A stretch of 64,000 nucleotides of DNA, from the NCBI GenBank assembly GCA_021648375.1, contig JAKISW010000012.1, forward strand, positions 5,651 to 69,650, in the 5' to 3' direction. Of the stretch, positions 15,321 to 24,102 are shown one piece after another (the stretch's first letter is position 1; each line of letters begins with the position of its first letter). The translations under genes were made by a program, and so were the position numbers. This DNA is from Devosiaceae bacterium. Its GTDB lineage: Bacteria; Pseudomonadota; Alphaproteobacteria; Rhizobiales; Devosiaceae. The notes under the pieces were generated by a model. It searched no databases, was not told the DNA's origin, and saw only the letters and a program-made list of their open reading frames with translations.

Positions 15321-17459
15321 TCAGGCTGAGATTTCCTGCGCCAGCACCATGCCATCCAATATTGCCTGTTTGGCATCCAGTTCCCCTGCATTTTTTGCTC
15401 CGGCGATCAGATGAACCTTTATCCCCGCTTTTTCCAGCGGGGCCTGTAGTTCGTTATTGCTTTCCTGACCGGCGCAAATCACCACATTGTCAACTTCCAG
15501 CAATCGCGCTTCACCGTTGATTTCAACGTGCAGTCCTGTGTCATCAAAGCTTTTATAGGTAACGTTTCCAAGCATTTTTACGCCACCAAGAGCCATTTGC
15601 GCTTTGTGGATCCAGCCTGTGGTTTGGCCAAGGGATCGCCCAAATTTTTCTGACCTTTGCAAAAGAAAGACTTTTCTGGCCGGTGGCGGCGGGCAGGGAT
15701 GTGCGGCCAGACCTGAGTTTTTAGGGCTTTTACTATTGCCCCGATTTAGATCGTTCTGATCTGGATTGTTCTGATCTGGATTGTTCCAATTTGGATTGTT
15801 CCAATTTTGATCGACACCCCATTTTTTCATAAACTGAGCAATATTGAACTGCTCGTTTCCATTGGAGTGAATTTTGGGTTGGTTTTGCGGGTTTTCGATC
15901 AGCAAATGCGCCACGTCAAAGCCAATACCCCCGGCGCCAATAATTGCCACACTTTTTCCAATCGAATTCACATCGTTTATGGCATCAATGTAGCTAAGCA
16001 CTTTTTCATTATCAAAGCCCTCGATATCGAGTCTGCGTTCTTTGACACCACTGGACAGCGCCACCAGATCAAACCCACTTGACAGGGTTTTTAGATTGGC
16101 CTTTGTGTTTAGCTTTATGCTTACTCCGGCATTTTCTAGACGGTTGGAAAAATAGCGGATAGTTTCATCAAATTCATCTTTTTCGGGAATTTTTCTGGCC
16201 AGATTTAATTGTCCACCGATCTGTTTTTTTGCCTCGAACAAAGTAATTTCGTGCCCGGCCTCTGCAGCTTCACAAGCAAAGCTCATTCCCCCGGGACCCG
16301 ATCCGACAACGGCAATATTTAATGGCGACTTTGCTTTAGATTTTGGAAATATAGTTTCGTGACAGGCCCTTGGATTAACCAGGCACGAGCTGGTTTTCAT
16401 GGCAAATACATGATCAAGACAGGCCTGATTGCAGGCAATACAGGTATTTATCTCGTTCGTGCGCCCAGAATGCGCTTTGTTCATGAAATCAGCATCGGCT
16501 AGAAACGGGCGGGCCATGGAAACCAGATCCGCATCCTTAGCTGCTAATATTTTTTCCACCTGATCAGGCATATTGATGCGGTTGCAGGCCACGACGGGGA
16601 TGGAAATATGCTGCTTTATTTCTTTTGTAACCCACGTCCACGCAGCGCGCGGAACGGCCTGGGCAATGGTTGGGATTCTTGTCTCATGCCATCCAATTCC
16701 GGTATTTATTATGCTCGCCCCGGCTTTTTCAACTTCCCTGCCAAGGGTGACTACTTCATCCCAGCTGCTTCCCCCCTCCACAAGATCAATCATGGAAAGT
16801 CGATACATTAGGATGAATTTTTCTCCGGCTAGTTTTCTAATGTTTTCAATGACTTGTAGGGGAAATTTGATTCTGTTTTCAAAGTTTCCGCCCCATTTGT
16901 CATTACGCTGATTGGTGCGGGCGGCGATAAACTGATTGATCAGATAGCCTTCACTACCCATAATTTCTACCCCATCATAGCCCGCCTTTTTGGCCCGCAT
17001 GGCGCAGGAGACAAAATCATCAATGGTGCGCTCAATATCTTCCTCGCTCATTTCACGTGGCACATGGGGGCTGATCGGTGATTTTATGGGTGAGGGGGCC
17101 ACAAGGTTTGGTGCAAAGGAATAGCGCCCGGTATGGAGAATTTGCAAAAGTATTTTACAGTCGTGGCGATGCACTTCGGCCACCACTTTTTGGTGGATTG
17201 GAATTGAGGCATCGTTGTCTAGGCGTGCAAAACTGCCCTCCTGGGCGGGCACTCCCGTGCCCCCTTCAAGATTGGGGGCAATTCCCCCGGTAACAATCAA
17301 ACCAACGCCGCCCCGTGCACGCGCTCCATAAAATGCCGTCAGCCGCTCGCCGCTTTTATCCACTTCTTCAAGGCCCGTATGCATGGAACCCATAATCACC
17401 CGGTTTTTCAGACTGGTAAAACCCAGATCCATCGGGGCGAACATTTTTGTGTAAGTCAT
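15321..17459 (-). CDS. fadH: FadH-like NADH:flavin oxidoreductase (2,4-dienoyl-CoA reductase type)
   Basis: The N-terminal old-yellow-enzyme TIM barrel binds FMN, with GIGWHETRIPTIAQAVPR being the FadH catalytic-loop signature. CIACNQACLDHVF and a further Cys supply the 4Fe-4S ligands. The C-terminal FAD/NAD domains show VVGSGPGGMSFACEAAEAG and AIIGAGGIGFDVA. FadH removes the 4,5 double bond of dienoyl-CoA in unsaturated fatty acid oxidation; demethylase relatives are an alternative. The 712 residues exceed the usual 670 or so because of an Asn/Pro/Asp-rich tandem insert near the NAD domain. ATG 17459 overlaps the stop of the preceding gene. Confidence 0.88.
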   Translation of the reverse strand: MTYTKMFAPMDLGFTSLKNRVIMGSMHTGLEEVDKSGERLTAFYGARARGGVGLIVTGGIAPNLEGGTGVPAQEGSFARLDNDASIPIHQKVVAEVHRHDCKILLQILHTGRYSFAPNLVAPSPIKSPISPHVPREMSEEDIERTIDDFVSCAMRAKKAGYDGVEIMGSEGYLINQFIAARTNQRNDKWGGNFENRIKFPLQVIENIRKLAGEKFILMYRLSMIDLVEGGSSWDEVVTLGREVEKAGASIINTGIGWHETRIPTIAQAVPRAAWTWVTKEIKQHISIPVVACNRINMPDQVEKILAAKDADLVSMARPFLADADFMNKAHSGRTNEINTCIACNQACLDHVFAMKTSSCLVNPRACHETIFPKSKAKSPLNIAVVGSGPGGMSFACEAAEAGHEITLFEAKKQIGGQLNLARKIPEKDEFDETIRYFSNRLENAGVSIKLNTKANLKTLSSGFDLVALSSGVKERRLDIEGFDNEKVLSYIDAINDVNSIGKSVAIIGAGGIGFDVAHLLIENPQNQPKIHSNGNEQFNIAQFMKKWGVDQNWNNPNWNNPDQNNPDQNDLNRGNSKSPKNSGLAAHPCPPPPARKVFLLQRSEKFGRSLGQTTGWIHKAQMALGGVKMLGNVTYKSFDDTGLHVEINGEARLLEVDNVVICAGQESNNELQAPLEKAGIKVHLIAGAKNAGELDAKQAILDGMVLAQEISA
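15750..15815 (-). repeat. 15-bp tandem repeat inside fadH
   Basis: About four degenerate copies of a 15-base unit (GATCTGGATTGTTC-like on the plus strand) encode N-W-N-N-P-type and D-Q-N-N-P-type pentapeptides. The insert interrupts the region after DVAHLLIENPQ, where other FadH proteins have a short loop. It keeps the frame. Confidence 0.85.
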
Positions 17460-17890
17460 TGTTTTTCCCTCTGAACTTTCTTGTGATCTTCCTTGTGGTA
17501 ACCCGCAATTTTCCTGTCGCCCTTCCACCATTTATAAGCATCTGGAAAATCAAAAATCAGGGAAATGGAATTAATTATCAGCAATACCCATAAAACTATT
17601 TGATATTGGTTGGAGCCATCAGGGCGCTCAAATAACAAAATCCCAATCAATATGCTCCATGGTAAAAGATGGGGGAAGGCCATGAGTTTGGAGAACCCTT
17701 TTTCCATTATTATGATGACAATATTGGGCGCTATCCCGATAATAGCCAAAATCGCAATCAGCCATCCACTGGGCTGATTAATAAAAAGCAGCGGAGCCAT
17801 ATTTATCGGAACGAGGATTAAAGCCACCCAGATTTGCACCCATAGGGGTAGCGAGCGGAACGAATTCCAGATATCTAAAAACAGCTTCAA
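17456..17890 (-). CDS. small integral membrane protein of unknown function
   Basis: A 144-residue protein with about four hydrophobic helices (residues about 16-36, 42-62, 72-88, 97-115) and a charged, Lys-rich C-terminal tail (KWWKGDRK...HKKVQREKQ). It is the first gene of a two-gene unit; its stop overlaps the fadH start by four bases, so the two are probably translated together. I do not recognise the family. The start is ATG with GAGGGT-like sequence upstream. Confidence 0.7.
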   Translation of the reverse strand: MKLFLDIWNSFRSLPLWVQIWVALILVPINMAPLLFINQPSGWLIAILAIIGIAPNIVIIIMEKGFSKLMAFPHLLPWSILIGILLFERPDGSNQYQIVLWVLLIINSISLIFDFPDAYKWWKGDRKIAGYHKEDHKKVQREKQ

Positions 17891-18015
17891 TTTGATGACC
17901 CTCTTTGCTTGTTTTTTTTACAATGCTGGTTATAGCTTTTGGGTTCAAGCTGAAATTTTGATCGCCAAATCACAAAGCATCACCAAAACAAAAATCAAAG
18001 ATAGGGATCCAGAAA

Positions 18016-18951
18016 TTGATAATCTGTTGCGGTGAAGCGCTGATCGATTTTTTACCGGCTAAAACTCTTGATGGAGCCAGCGCGTTTCAGCCCCATACCG
18101 GAGGCTCGATTTATAACGTTGCGATTGCCATTGGACGTTTGGGAAGAAATGTTGGGTATTTAGGCGGAATTTCTAAGGATTTTTTTGGCCAAATGCTGCT
18201 GGATGGATTGAAATCCAGCAATGTTGACTTAGGTTTGGTGGCAGTTTCAGAAAGGCCAACAACTTTAGCTTTTGTAAAACTTATTAATGGTCAGGCCCAA
18301 TATGCCTTTGTCGATGAGGGATCGGCCGGGCGCATGATAGTGCCGGAGCAATTTGCTGATTTGCCCAAAACAGTGACAGCAATGCACTTTGGCTCATTTT
18401 CTCTTATTAACGATCCCGGCGCTTCAACCTATGAGAAACTGGCCAAAAACAATTCAGAAAATTTGGTAATATCTATCGATCCCAATATTCGCCCGACGCT
18501 GGTAAAGGATAGAGCTTCTTATTTGCAACGTCTTGAGCGCATGATCGCATTGGCGGATATAATTAAAATCAGCGACGAGGATCTGCGCTGGATTTATCCG
18601 GATGCAAACGAAAATTTGTCCAGCGAAGAACTTGTTGCCAAAAAATGGATTGAACAGGGCGCTAAATTGGTCGTCATTACCAGAGGCAAAGACGGCGCCA
18701 GCGCCTGGACCTCCAGGCACAAGGTTTTTCAACCGGCAATTGAAGCAAAATTTTGCGATAGCGTCGGAGCAGGGGATACGTTTAGTGCTGGAATTCTTGC
18801 CTCACTCGATGCCGGGCAATTGCTGAACAAGTCAAAACTGGCTGATATATCACTCAAAGACCTTGAATATTCTATGAATTATGCCGCTAAAGCCGCAGCA
18901 ATTACAGTCTCTAGAGCAGGGGCCAATCCGCCGTGGGAAAAGGAGCTATAA
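18016..18951 (+). CDS. PfkB-family carbohydrate kinase (fructokinase-like)
   Basis: CGEALIDFLPA at the N terminus and GGSIYNVAIAIGRLG are the ribokinase-family substrate motifs. DSVGAGDTFSAGIL near residue 250 is PfkB signature 2 with the catalytic Asp and anion hole. The 311 residues fit fructokinases. It probably phosphorylates a sugar, possibly fructose; the substrate cannot be fixed. It starts with TTG (TTGATAATC), the only start before the conserved first strand. It converges with the ugp operon, and joint sugar use is possible but unproven. Confidence 0.88.
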   Translation: MIICCGEALIDFLPAKTLDGASAFQPHTGGSIYNVAIAIGRLGRNVGYLGGISKDFFGQMLLDGLKSSNVDLGLVAVSERPTTLAFVKLINGQAQYAFVDEGSAGRMIVPEQFADLPKTVTAMHFGSFSLINDPGASTYEKLAKNNSENLVISIDPNIRPTLVKDRASYLQRLERMIALADIIKISDEDLRWIYPDANENLSSEELVAKKWIEQGAKLVVITRGKDGASAWTSRHKVFQPAIEAKFCDSVGAGDTFSAGILASLDAGQLLNKSKLADISLKDLEYSMNYAAKAAAITVSRAGANPPWEKEL

Positions 18952-19004
18952 AAAGAGAGCTTAAACACTTTTTGTTCCGCTATCCCGCGTAAAATCCAAA
19001 AAAG

Positions 19005-20096
19005 TTACTCTATTCGTTTTCCGGTTTTAGCGTCGAACATATGCAGATGTTTATCGGCAAAATTCAAGCTCATAAACGAGCCTTCTTCAAAGGTTTTTAT
19101 TCCACTAAGGCGCACAACAAATCCGGTATCTGAGATTTTAGTTTCCCCCTTGCCAAGCGTGCAATGCACCAGAGTATCGGCACCTAATTGCTCGACTACG
19201 CTGATTTTGACCTCAATCCCATTTTCCTTGCCCTTGGCAAGGGTTACGTGTTCGGGCCTGATGCCAAGTGTAATTTCCTGTCCCTTATATTGTTTTTTTC
19301 CTTTGGATAATTTGACCGTGCCACCCTCAGGCAGAACGATGCTGTTCCCCTCATCATCCAGTTTGCCATTAATAAGATTCATTGAAGGCGAACCGATAAA
19401 TCCGGCCACAAACACGGTTTGGGGCTTTTCATATATTTCAATCGGCGTGCCCAATTGCTCAACCACCCCTTCATTCAAAACAGCGAGCCTATGGCCAAGG
19501 GTCATGGCCTCCACCTGATCATGGGTTACATAAACGCTGGTAATGCCCAGATTTTCCTGAAGTTTTTTAATTTCCAACCGCATCTGCACGCGTAATTTTG
19601 CATCGAGGTTGGATAAAGGCTCGTCAAACAAAAATACCGCAGGTTGGCGCACAATCGCTCGCCCCATGGCCACCCGTTGGCGTTGGCCACCGCTCAACTG
19701 ACGTGGCGAGCGCTCCAGATAGTCCTCGATTTCAAGAATCTCGGCCGCTTTTTGCACCCGTTCCTCAATTTCTTCCTTGGGAATTTTCTTGATTTTAAGG
19801 CCGTAGGCCATGTTCTGATAAACGCTCATATGGGGATAAAGTGCATAGTTTTGAAACACCATGGCGATATCGCGTTCCGATGGTTCCAGCTTGTTTACCA
19901 CAGTACCTTTGATGGAAATCTCACCGCCGGAAATGGTTTCCAGACCTGCAATCATCCTGAGCAATGTTGATTTTCCGCACCCTGACGGGCCGACAATAAC
20001 AACAAATTCGCCATCATTTATCTGCCAGTCGACGCCTTTTATTACTTCGACGTCGCCATAGGATTTTCTAACATTGCTAAGCAGAACTTGAGCCAT
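19005..20096 (-). CDS. ugpC: ABC transporter ATP-binding protein, UgpC/MsmK type
   Basis: This is the energising ATPase of the importer encoded to its right. Walker A GPSGCGKST, Q-loop VFQNYALYPHM, signature LSGGQRQRVAMGRA, Walker B VFLFDEPLSNLDA and the switch VYVTHDQVEAMTLG are all intact. The C-terminal 120 residues form the TOBE/MOI regulatory domain of CUT1-class ATPases (LGIRPEHV). Length is 363 residues. It is last in the leftward operon, 15 bases after ugpE. Confidence 0.93.
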   Translation of the reverse strand: MAQVLLSNVRKSYGDVEVIKGVDWQINDGEFVVIVGPSGCGKSTLLRMIAGLETISGGEISIKGTVVNKLEPSERDIAMVFQNYALYPHMSVYQNMAYGLKIKKIPKEEIEERVQKAAEILEIEDYLERSPRQLSGGQRQRVAMGRAIVRQPAVFLFDEPLSNLDAKLRVQMRLEIKKLQENLGITSVYVTHDQVEAMTLGHRLAVLNEGVVEQLGTPIEIYEKPQTVFVAGFIGSPSMNLINGKLDDEGNSIVLPEGGTVKLSKGKKQYKGQEITLGIRPEHVTLAKGKENGIEVKISVVEQLGADTLVHCTLGKGETKISDTGFVVRLSGIKTFEEGSFMSLNFADKHLHMFDAKTGKRIE

Positions 20097-20111
20097 TTTT
20101 TTTCCAGTCGT

Positions 20112-20960
20112 TTATTTTTCGGTTTCGGTCAGCCCGCGCACAAACAGACTTTGCATTGCAATTACCACCGCTACAGGGGGCAGCATGGCTAACAAAGAGG
20201 TCATCATGATCAGGTTCCATTGCGGGGCTTGTTCGGCGGCCTCAAGCATTTGTTTTATGCCCATAACCACGGTTACCATAGATCGGTCGGTGGTAATCAA
20301 CAGGGGCCACAAATACTGGTTCCAGCCATAAATAAACATGATTACAAACAAGGCAGCGATATTGGTGCGGGACAAGGGTAATAAAATATCCCAGAAAAAC
20401 CGCAAAGGCCCGGCTCCGTCCACCCTTGCTGCCTCTAACATTTCGTCAGGCATGGTCAAAAACACCTGCCGGAATAAAAATGTCGCGGTGGCCGAAGCAA
20501 TAAGCGGAATTGACAACCCCCAATAGGAATTGAGCATGCCAAGATTGGCAACGACTTCAAACGTGGGCAGAATGCGCACTTCGACCGGCAACATCAGGGT
20601 AATGAAAATCATCCAGAAAAATGCCATGCGGAAGGGAAATTTGAAATAAACAATGGCAAAGGCCGAAATCAGCGATATTGCAATTTTACCAAAGGTAATC
20701 ATCAGTGCAACGATGAGGGAGTTCATCATCATCAGGCCGACCGGAATTCCCCCGGCTCCGGCAATGCCATTGACAAAAACTTCTCTTAAGTTGACAAAAA
20801 ACTGGTCCCCGGGAAGCAGGGGCAGGGGCACCTGCACCATGCGGGCAGCTTCATGGCTGGCAGCAACAAATGTCACCCAGATGGGAAATGCCACCAGCGC
20901 TATTCCCAGAATCAACGTCAGATGCGCGATGAAGGTAAGAATCGGTCGATGTTCGGTCAT
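20112..20960 (-). CDS. ugpE: ABC transporter permease, UgpE type
   Basis: A 282-residue permease with six TM helices. The EAA loop EAARVDGAGPLRFFWDILLPLSR contacts the ATPase. It forms the membrane channel with the preceding permease. It resembles the sn-glycerol-3-phosphate permease UgpE of rhizobia (CUT1 family). The start overlaps the end of ugpA (ATGA). Confidence 0.92.
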   Translation of the reverse strand: MTEHRPILTFIAHLTLILGIALVAFPIWVTFVAASHEAARMVQVPLPLLPGDQFFVNLREVFVNGIAGAGGIPVGLMMMNSLIVALMITFGKIAISLISAFAIVYFKFPFRMAFFWMIFITLMLPVEVRILPTFEVVANLGMLNSYWGLSIPLIASATATFLFRQVFLTMPDEMLEAARVDGAGPLRFFWDILLPLSRTNIAALFVIMFIYGWNQYLWPLLITTDRSMVTVVMGIKQMLEAAEQAPQWNLIMMTSLLAMLPPVAVVIAMQSLFVRGLTETEK

Positions 20961-21841
20961 GTATATTCAACCTTCTTTTCGATATAGCGGAACTGAATCA
21001 CCGTCAGAACAATAACAATAGCCATCAGGATAACCGACTGCGCCGCCGATCCACCAAGGTCCAACCCGACAAAACCATCATAGAAAACTTTATAGACCAG
21101 AATTTCTGTTGCTTTGGCAGGTCCGCCCTGGGTAATTGCATGCACAACCCCGAATGTATCGAAGAACGCATAAACCACATTCACCACCAGCAAAAAGAAT
21201 GTGGTTGGTGTGATTAAGGGGAAAATTATCGAGAAAAACCGCTTTACCGGTCCGGCACCATCGATGGCTGCCGCTTCGATCAGTGATTTGGGAATAGATT
21301 GCATCGCGGCGATGAAAAACAGGAAGTTATAGGCAACCTGTTTCCAGGCTGAGGCGACAACTACTAAAAACATTGCCTCATTACCGTTCAGCTTGTGGTT
21401 CCACTCATACCCGATGGCTTTAAGCGCATAAACAAAAATACCAAGCGTTGGATCAAACATAAACACCCAGAGCGCACCGGCAATCACTGGTGCCACCGCA
21501 TAGGGCCAAATGAGTAAAGTGCGATAGGTCAAAGCGCCCTTGATCACCCGATCCGCCATAGAAGCCAAAACCAGAGCTGTGCTCATGGCAATAAATGCTA
21601 CGGAAAACGAAAACATTGCAGTGCGCTGGAATGAGTTGAGGTAAGTTTTATCACTTACTAAATTTTCAAAATTTTCAAACCAGACAAATTCAGAACTTAA
21701 TCCAAAAGCGTCCTCGATTAATAAAGACTGATAAAGGGCCTGGCTGGCTGGCCAGATGAAAAACACCAGGGTAACGATTATCTGCGGTGCCAGCAGCAGA
21801 TAGGGCAAAACCGAAGTGCCAAAATGTACCCGTTTAAGCAT
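20957..21841 (-). CDS. ugpA: ABC transporter permease, UgpA type
   Basis: A 294-residue permease with six TM helices and the EAA loop EAAAIDGAGPVKRFFSIIFP. It is the second channel subunit. It is separated from ugpB by 177 bases that hold a terminator-like hairpin, so its expression is probably lower than that of the binding protein. Confidence 0.92.
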   Translation of the reverse strand: MLKRVHFGTSVLPYLLLAPQIIVTLVFFIWPASQALYQSLLIEDAFGLSSEFVWFENFENLVSDKTYLNSFQRTAMFSFSVAFIAMSTALVLASMADRVIKGALTYRTLLIWPYAVAPVIAGALWVFMFDPTLGIFVYALKAIGYEWNHKLNGNEAMFLVVVASAWKQVAYNFLFFIAAMQSIPKSLIEAAAIDGAGPVKRFFSIIFPLITPTTFFLLVVNVVYAFFDTFGVVHAITQGGPAKATEILVYKVFYDGFVGLDLGGSAAQSVILMAIVIVLTVIQFRYIEKKVEYT

Positions 21842-21935
21842 TGTGTTCTTTCACCGTTGCAGGGATTTTTAAAAAATTGAAGCCCCAAATTTTGCAAACA
21901 AATTAATTGTAAAAAGTAAATATTGTAAAGATAAA

Positions 21936-21980
21936 AACCCCGGCCACCAGAAGTAAAATTGACTTTTTAATGGCCGGGAT
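21936..21980 (-). terminator. intercistronic hairpin between ugpB and ugpA
   Basis: Read on the minus strand, CCCGGCCA pairs with TGGCCGGG across a loop of about 24 bases and is followed by GTTTTTATC. It resembles a partial rho-independent terminator or mRNA-stabilising hairpin after ugpB. Such elements often let the binding protein be made in excess of the permeases. Confidence 0.55.
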
Positions 21981-22018
21981 CGTCTTGTTTTAAGGAGCTA
22001 TCTCCTGAGAACTAGCTT

Positions 22019-23332
22019 CTATTTGTTGGCACGTTCGAATTTGGCAAGCAATTCATTGCCACGCTCAACTGCATCATCAAGAGCCTGGTCAGCAGTTTTT
22101 GTGCCAGCCCAGATTTCTTCCATTTCTTCGTTGATGATATCACGGATTTGCACAAAGTTACCAAACCTCAAGCCACGTGAGTTGGCTGTTGGTGTGTTCA
22201 GGGTAAGCTGCTTGATTGCCACGTCGGTGCCAGGGTTTTCTGCATAAAAGCCCTGCTCCTGCGACAGATCATAGCCGGCAGTTGTTATTGGAACATATCC
22301 GGTTTCCTGACCCCACCATGCCTGCACTTCCGCGGAGGAAATGTAGTTCATGAATTTGGCAACACCAACATAGTCTTGCTCTTCAGCACCACGAAGTACC
22401 CAAAGGGTCGCTCCACCAATAATGGAGTTTTGCGGAGCAGCTGCGGCATCAGTATCAAGCGGCAACATGGCCTGGTTAAATTCAAAGTCAGCCTGGGCCA
22501 CCATCGAGCCATAATAAGCTGATGAATTCATCCACATGCCACATTCGCCATTGGTGAACATGGAAAGGCTGTCACCACGACGTCCGCCATATTTGAACAA
22601 ATCGTCTTTTGACCATTCGTAAATTGTATTCAGGCGGTTTTTCAGTGCATCGGTATTAAATGTAAGTCTGGTTTCCAGACCCGCATATCCGTTTTCCAGC
22701 GTGCCGATTGGTGCATCGGTCCAGGCGCTGAAGTTTTCAATCATCACCCAGGACTGCCAGCCAAACGAGAAGCCACAATCATATCCTGCAGCAACAATTT
22801 TTTCTGCAGCAACTTTCATTTCGTCCCATGTTGCGGGGGGGGCATCAATGCCTGCGGCATTAAATGCATCCTGATTATACCACAAAACCGGGGTTGAGCT
22901 GTTGAAAGGCATGGACAGCAGATCACCATCAACGGTTTCATAATAGGAAACAACCGCTGGCAGATAGTCGTTGATATCAAATGGCTCACCCGCATCTTCC
23001 ATGAGTTCGGAAATCGGGTAAACAGCGCCTTCAGCTGCCATCATTGTTGCGGTGCCAACTTCAAAAACCTGCACAATATGGGGCTGGGCGTTGGCGCGGA
23101 AGGCAGCAACAGCCGCCGTCATTGTTTCTGTATAATTGCCTTTAAAAGTCGGCACGACCACATATTCGTCCTGTGATGCGTTGAATTCAGCCGCCATCCG
23201 GTCGATTCGCTCTCCGTTTGCGCCGCCCATGGCATGCCACCACTGAATTTCTGTCTGCGCCTGGGCACTAACGCTAAGCCCTCCAAGCGTGGTCAGAGCT
23301 ACAGCTCCGAGCAATAAATTCTTAAGTTTCAT
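22019..23332 (-). CDS. ugpB: periplasmic solute-binding protein, UgpB type
   Basis: This binding protein is the first gene of the leftward importer operon. A Sec signal peptide (MKLKNLLLGAVALTTLGG...ends AQA) precedes TEIQWWHAMGG. YNQDAFNAAGIDAPPATWDEM and the later SFGWQSWVMIENF are characteristic of UgpB, which binds sn-glycerol-3-phosphate or its diesters. Length is 437 residues. The ATG has AGGGAG about ten bases upstream. Substrate identity rests on overall similarity; other CUT1 sugars are possible. Confidence 0.9.
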   Translation of the reverse strand: MKLKNLLLGAVALTTLGGLSVSAQAQTEIQWWHAMGGANGERIDRMAAEFNASQDEYVVVPTFKGNYTETMTAAVAAFRANAQPHIVQVFEVGTATMMAAEGAVYPISELMEDAGEPFDINDYLPAVVSYYETVDGDLLSMPFNSSTPVLWYNQDAFNAAGIDAPPATWDEMKVAAEKIVAAGYDCGFSFGWQSWVMIENFSAWTDAPIGTLENGYAGLETRLTFNTDALKNRLNTIYEWSKDDLFKYGGRRGDSLSMFTNGECGMWMNSSAYYGSMVAQADFEFNQAMLPLDTDAAAAPQNSIIGGATLWVLRGAEEQDYVGVAKFMNYISSAEVQAWWGQETGYVPITTAGYDLSQEQGFYAENPGTDVAIKQLTLNTPTANSRGLRFGNFVQIRDIINEEMEEIWAGTKTADQALDDAVERGNELLAKFERANK

Positions 23333-24102
23333 CAGTTTTTCTCCCTGTTATATATGCAATTCGATTTTTGCGTGTATTTGCCTGGCCCCGGATTGTAGGG
23401 AGCCAAACTATTTGATTATTAAGATTCACCAGCGAAAACCCTGTGATTGTCGCAATACTACCTGAGCATTTCTGCAAGATAATTTCCCGGAATTTAAAAA
23501 TGGCTTTTCGCACTCGCTCCTCTTTCTTAATCCTAGAGAGATTGCGAGCAGGTTTCATTCAGGTCAAGCAAAATTTCGCAAATCTTCGATTCAAGTTCGT
23601 TTTGCACTCATCTGGAGCGCTGCCAGAAAAAGCGGACTCCGATTTTTTGTTTCGGCAGCGCGACAATACAATAATTAAGAGCGCTGGTTTTGATTCTATC
23701 AAAACCGAAAATGCTCTAATCAAAAAATAGGGTCAATAAACTCGAATTAATCAGTTTTGATCACGCTGTCAGGCGAAATGGCTGTCTGGCTTTGTTTTTT
23801 GGCGGTTTTTATATGGTCATCCGATTAACATTCACATCTTATTAGCATATATTAACAGAAGGTAACCTAAAGTGTGCCAAATCTGCAACAAGTGCCAACC
23901 ATAACATCACCTGATGCAAAAAACACGGTTATGGCTGTTGCGTCTATCGCTCATCCCCTTCATGTTCATCAAGCGAATCCATGCATGGGATCGTTTATCG
24001 TTCGATGCGTGCCCACAATTTAGAATCAACTGAATGTGATCGCGCTTCGAAAAGTACCGGAATTTTCCGGTTAATTTTAATGACTGACTTTGGAGGTCAA
24101 CT
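23333..24102. other. 770-base gap between ugpB and the porin gene
   Basis: The gap between divergent ugpB and the porin holds dispersed repeat B and a long AT-rich leader before the porin RBS (TTGGAGG, about ten bases before the ATG). A weak inverted repeat, CCATAAC (23899-23905) and GTTATGG (23928-23934), lies in the porin leader. Promoters for both genes must lie here, but I could not place -35/-10 boxes with confidence. Frames of 78 and 95 codons in the gap have no protein-like character. Confidence 0.5.
23614..23719. repeat. dispersed intergenic repeat, copy B
   Basis: It contains GCGCTGCCAGAAAAAGCGGA, then TTTCGGCAGCGCGACAA (identical to copy A), then the palindrome GGTTTTGATTCTATCAAAACC and ATGCTCTAA. 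The palindrome closely matches copy C at 33.3 kb. Confidence 0.7.

Noticed and set aside
23333..23460. PHO box upstream of ugpB
   Set aside because: No convincing pair of CTGTCAT-like repeats was found, so phosphate control is not claimed.
23443..23730. 95-codon frame between ugpB and the porin
   Set aside because: It runs through dispersed repeat B, has no RBS or domain-like sequence, and its composition follows the intergenic DNA.
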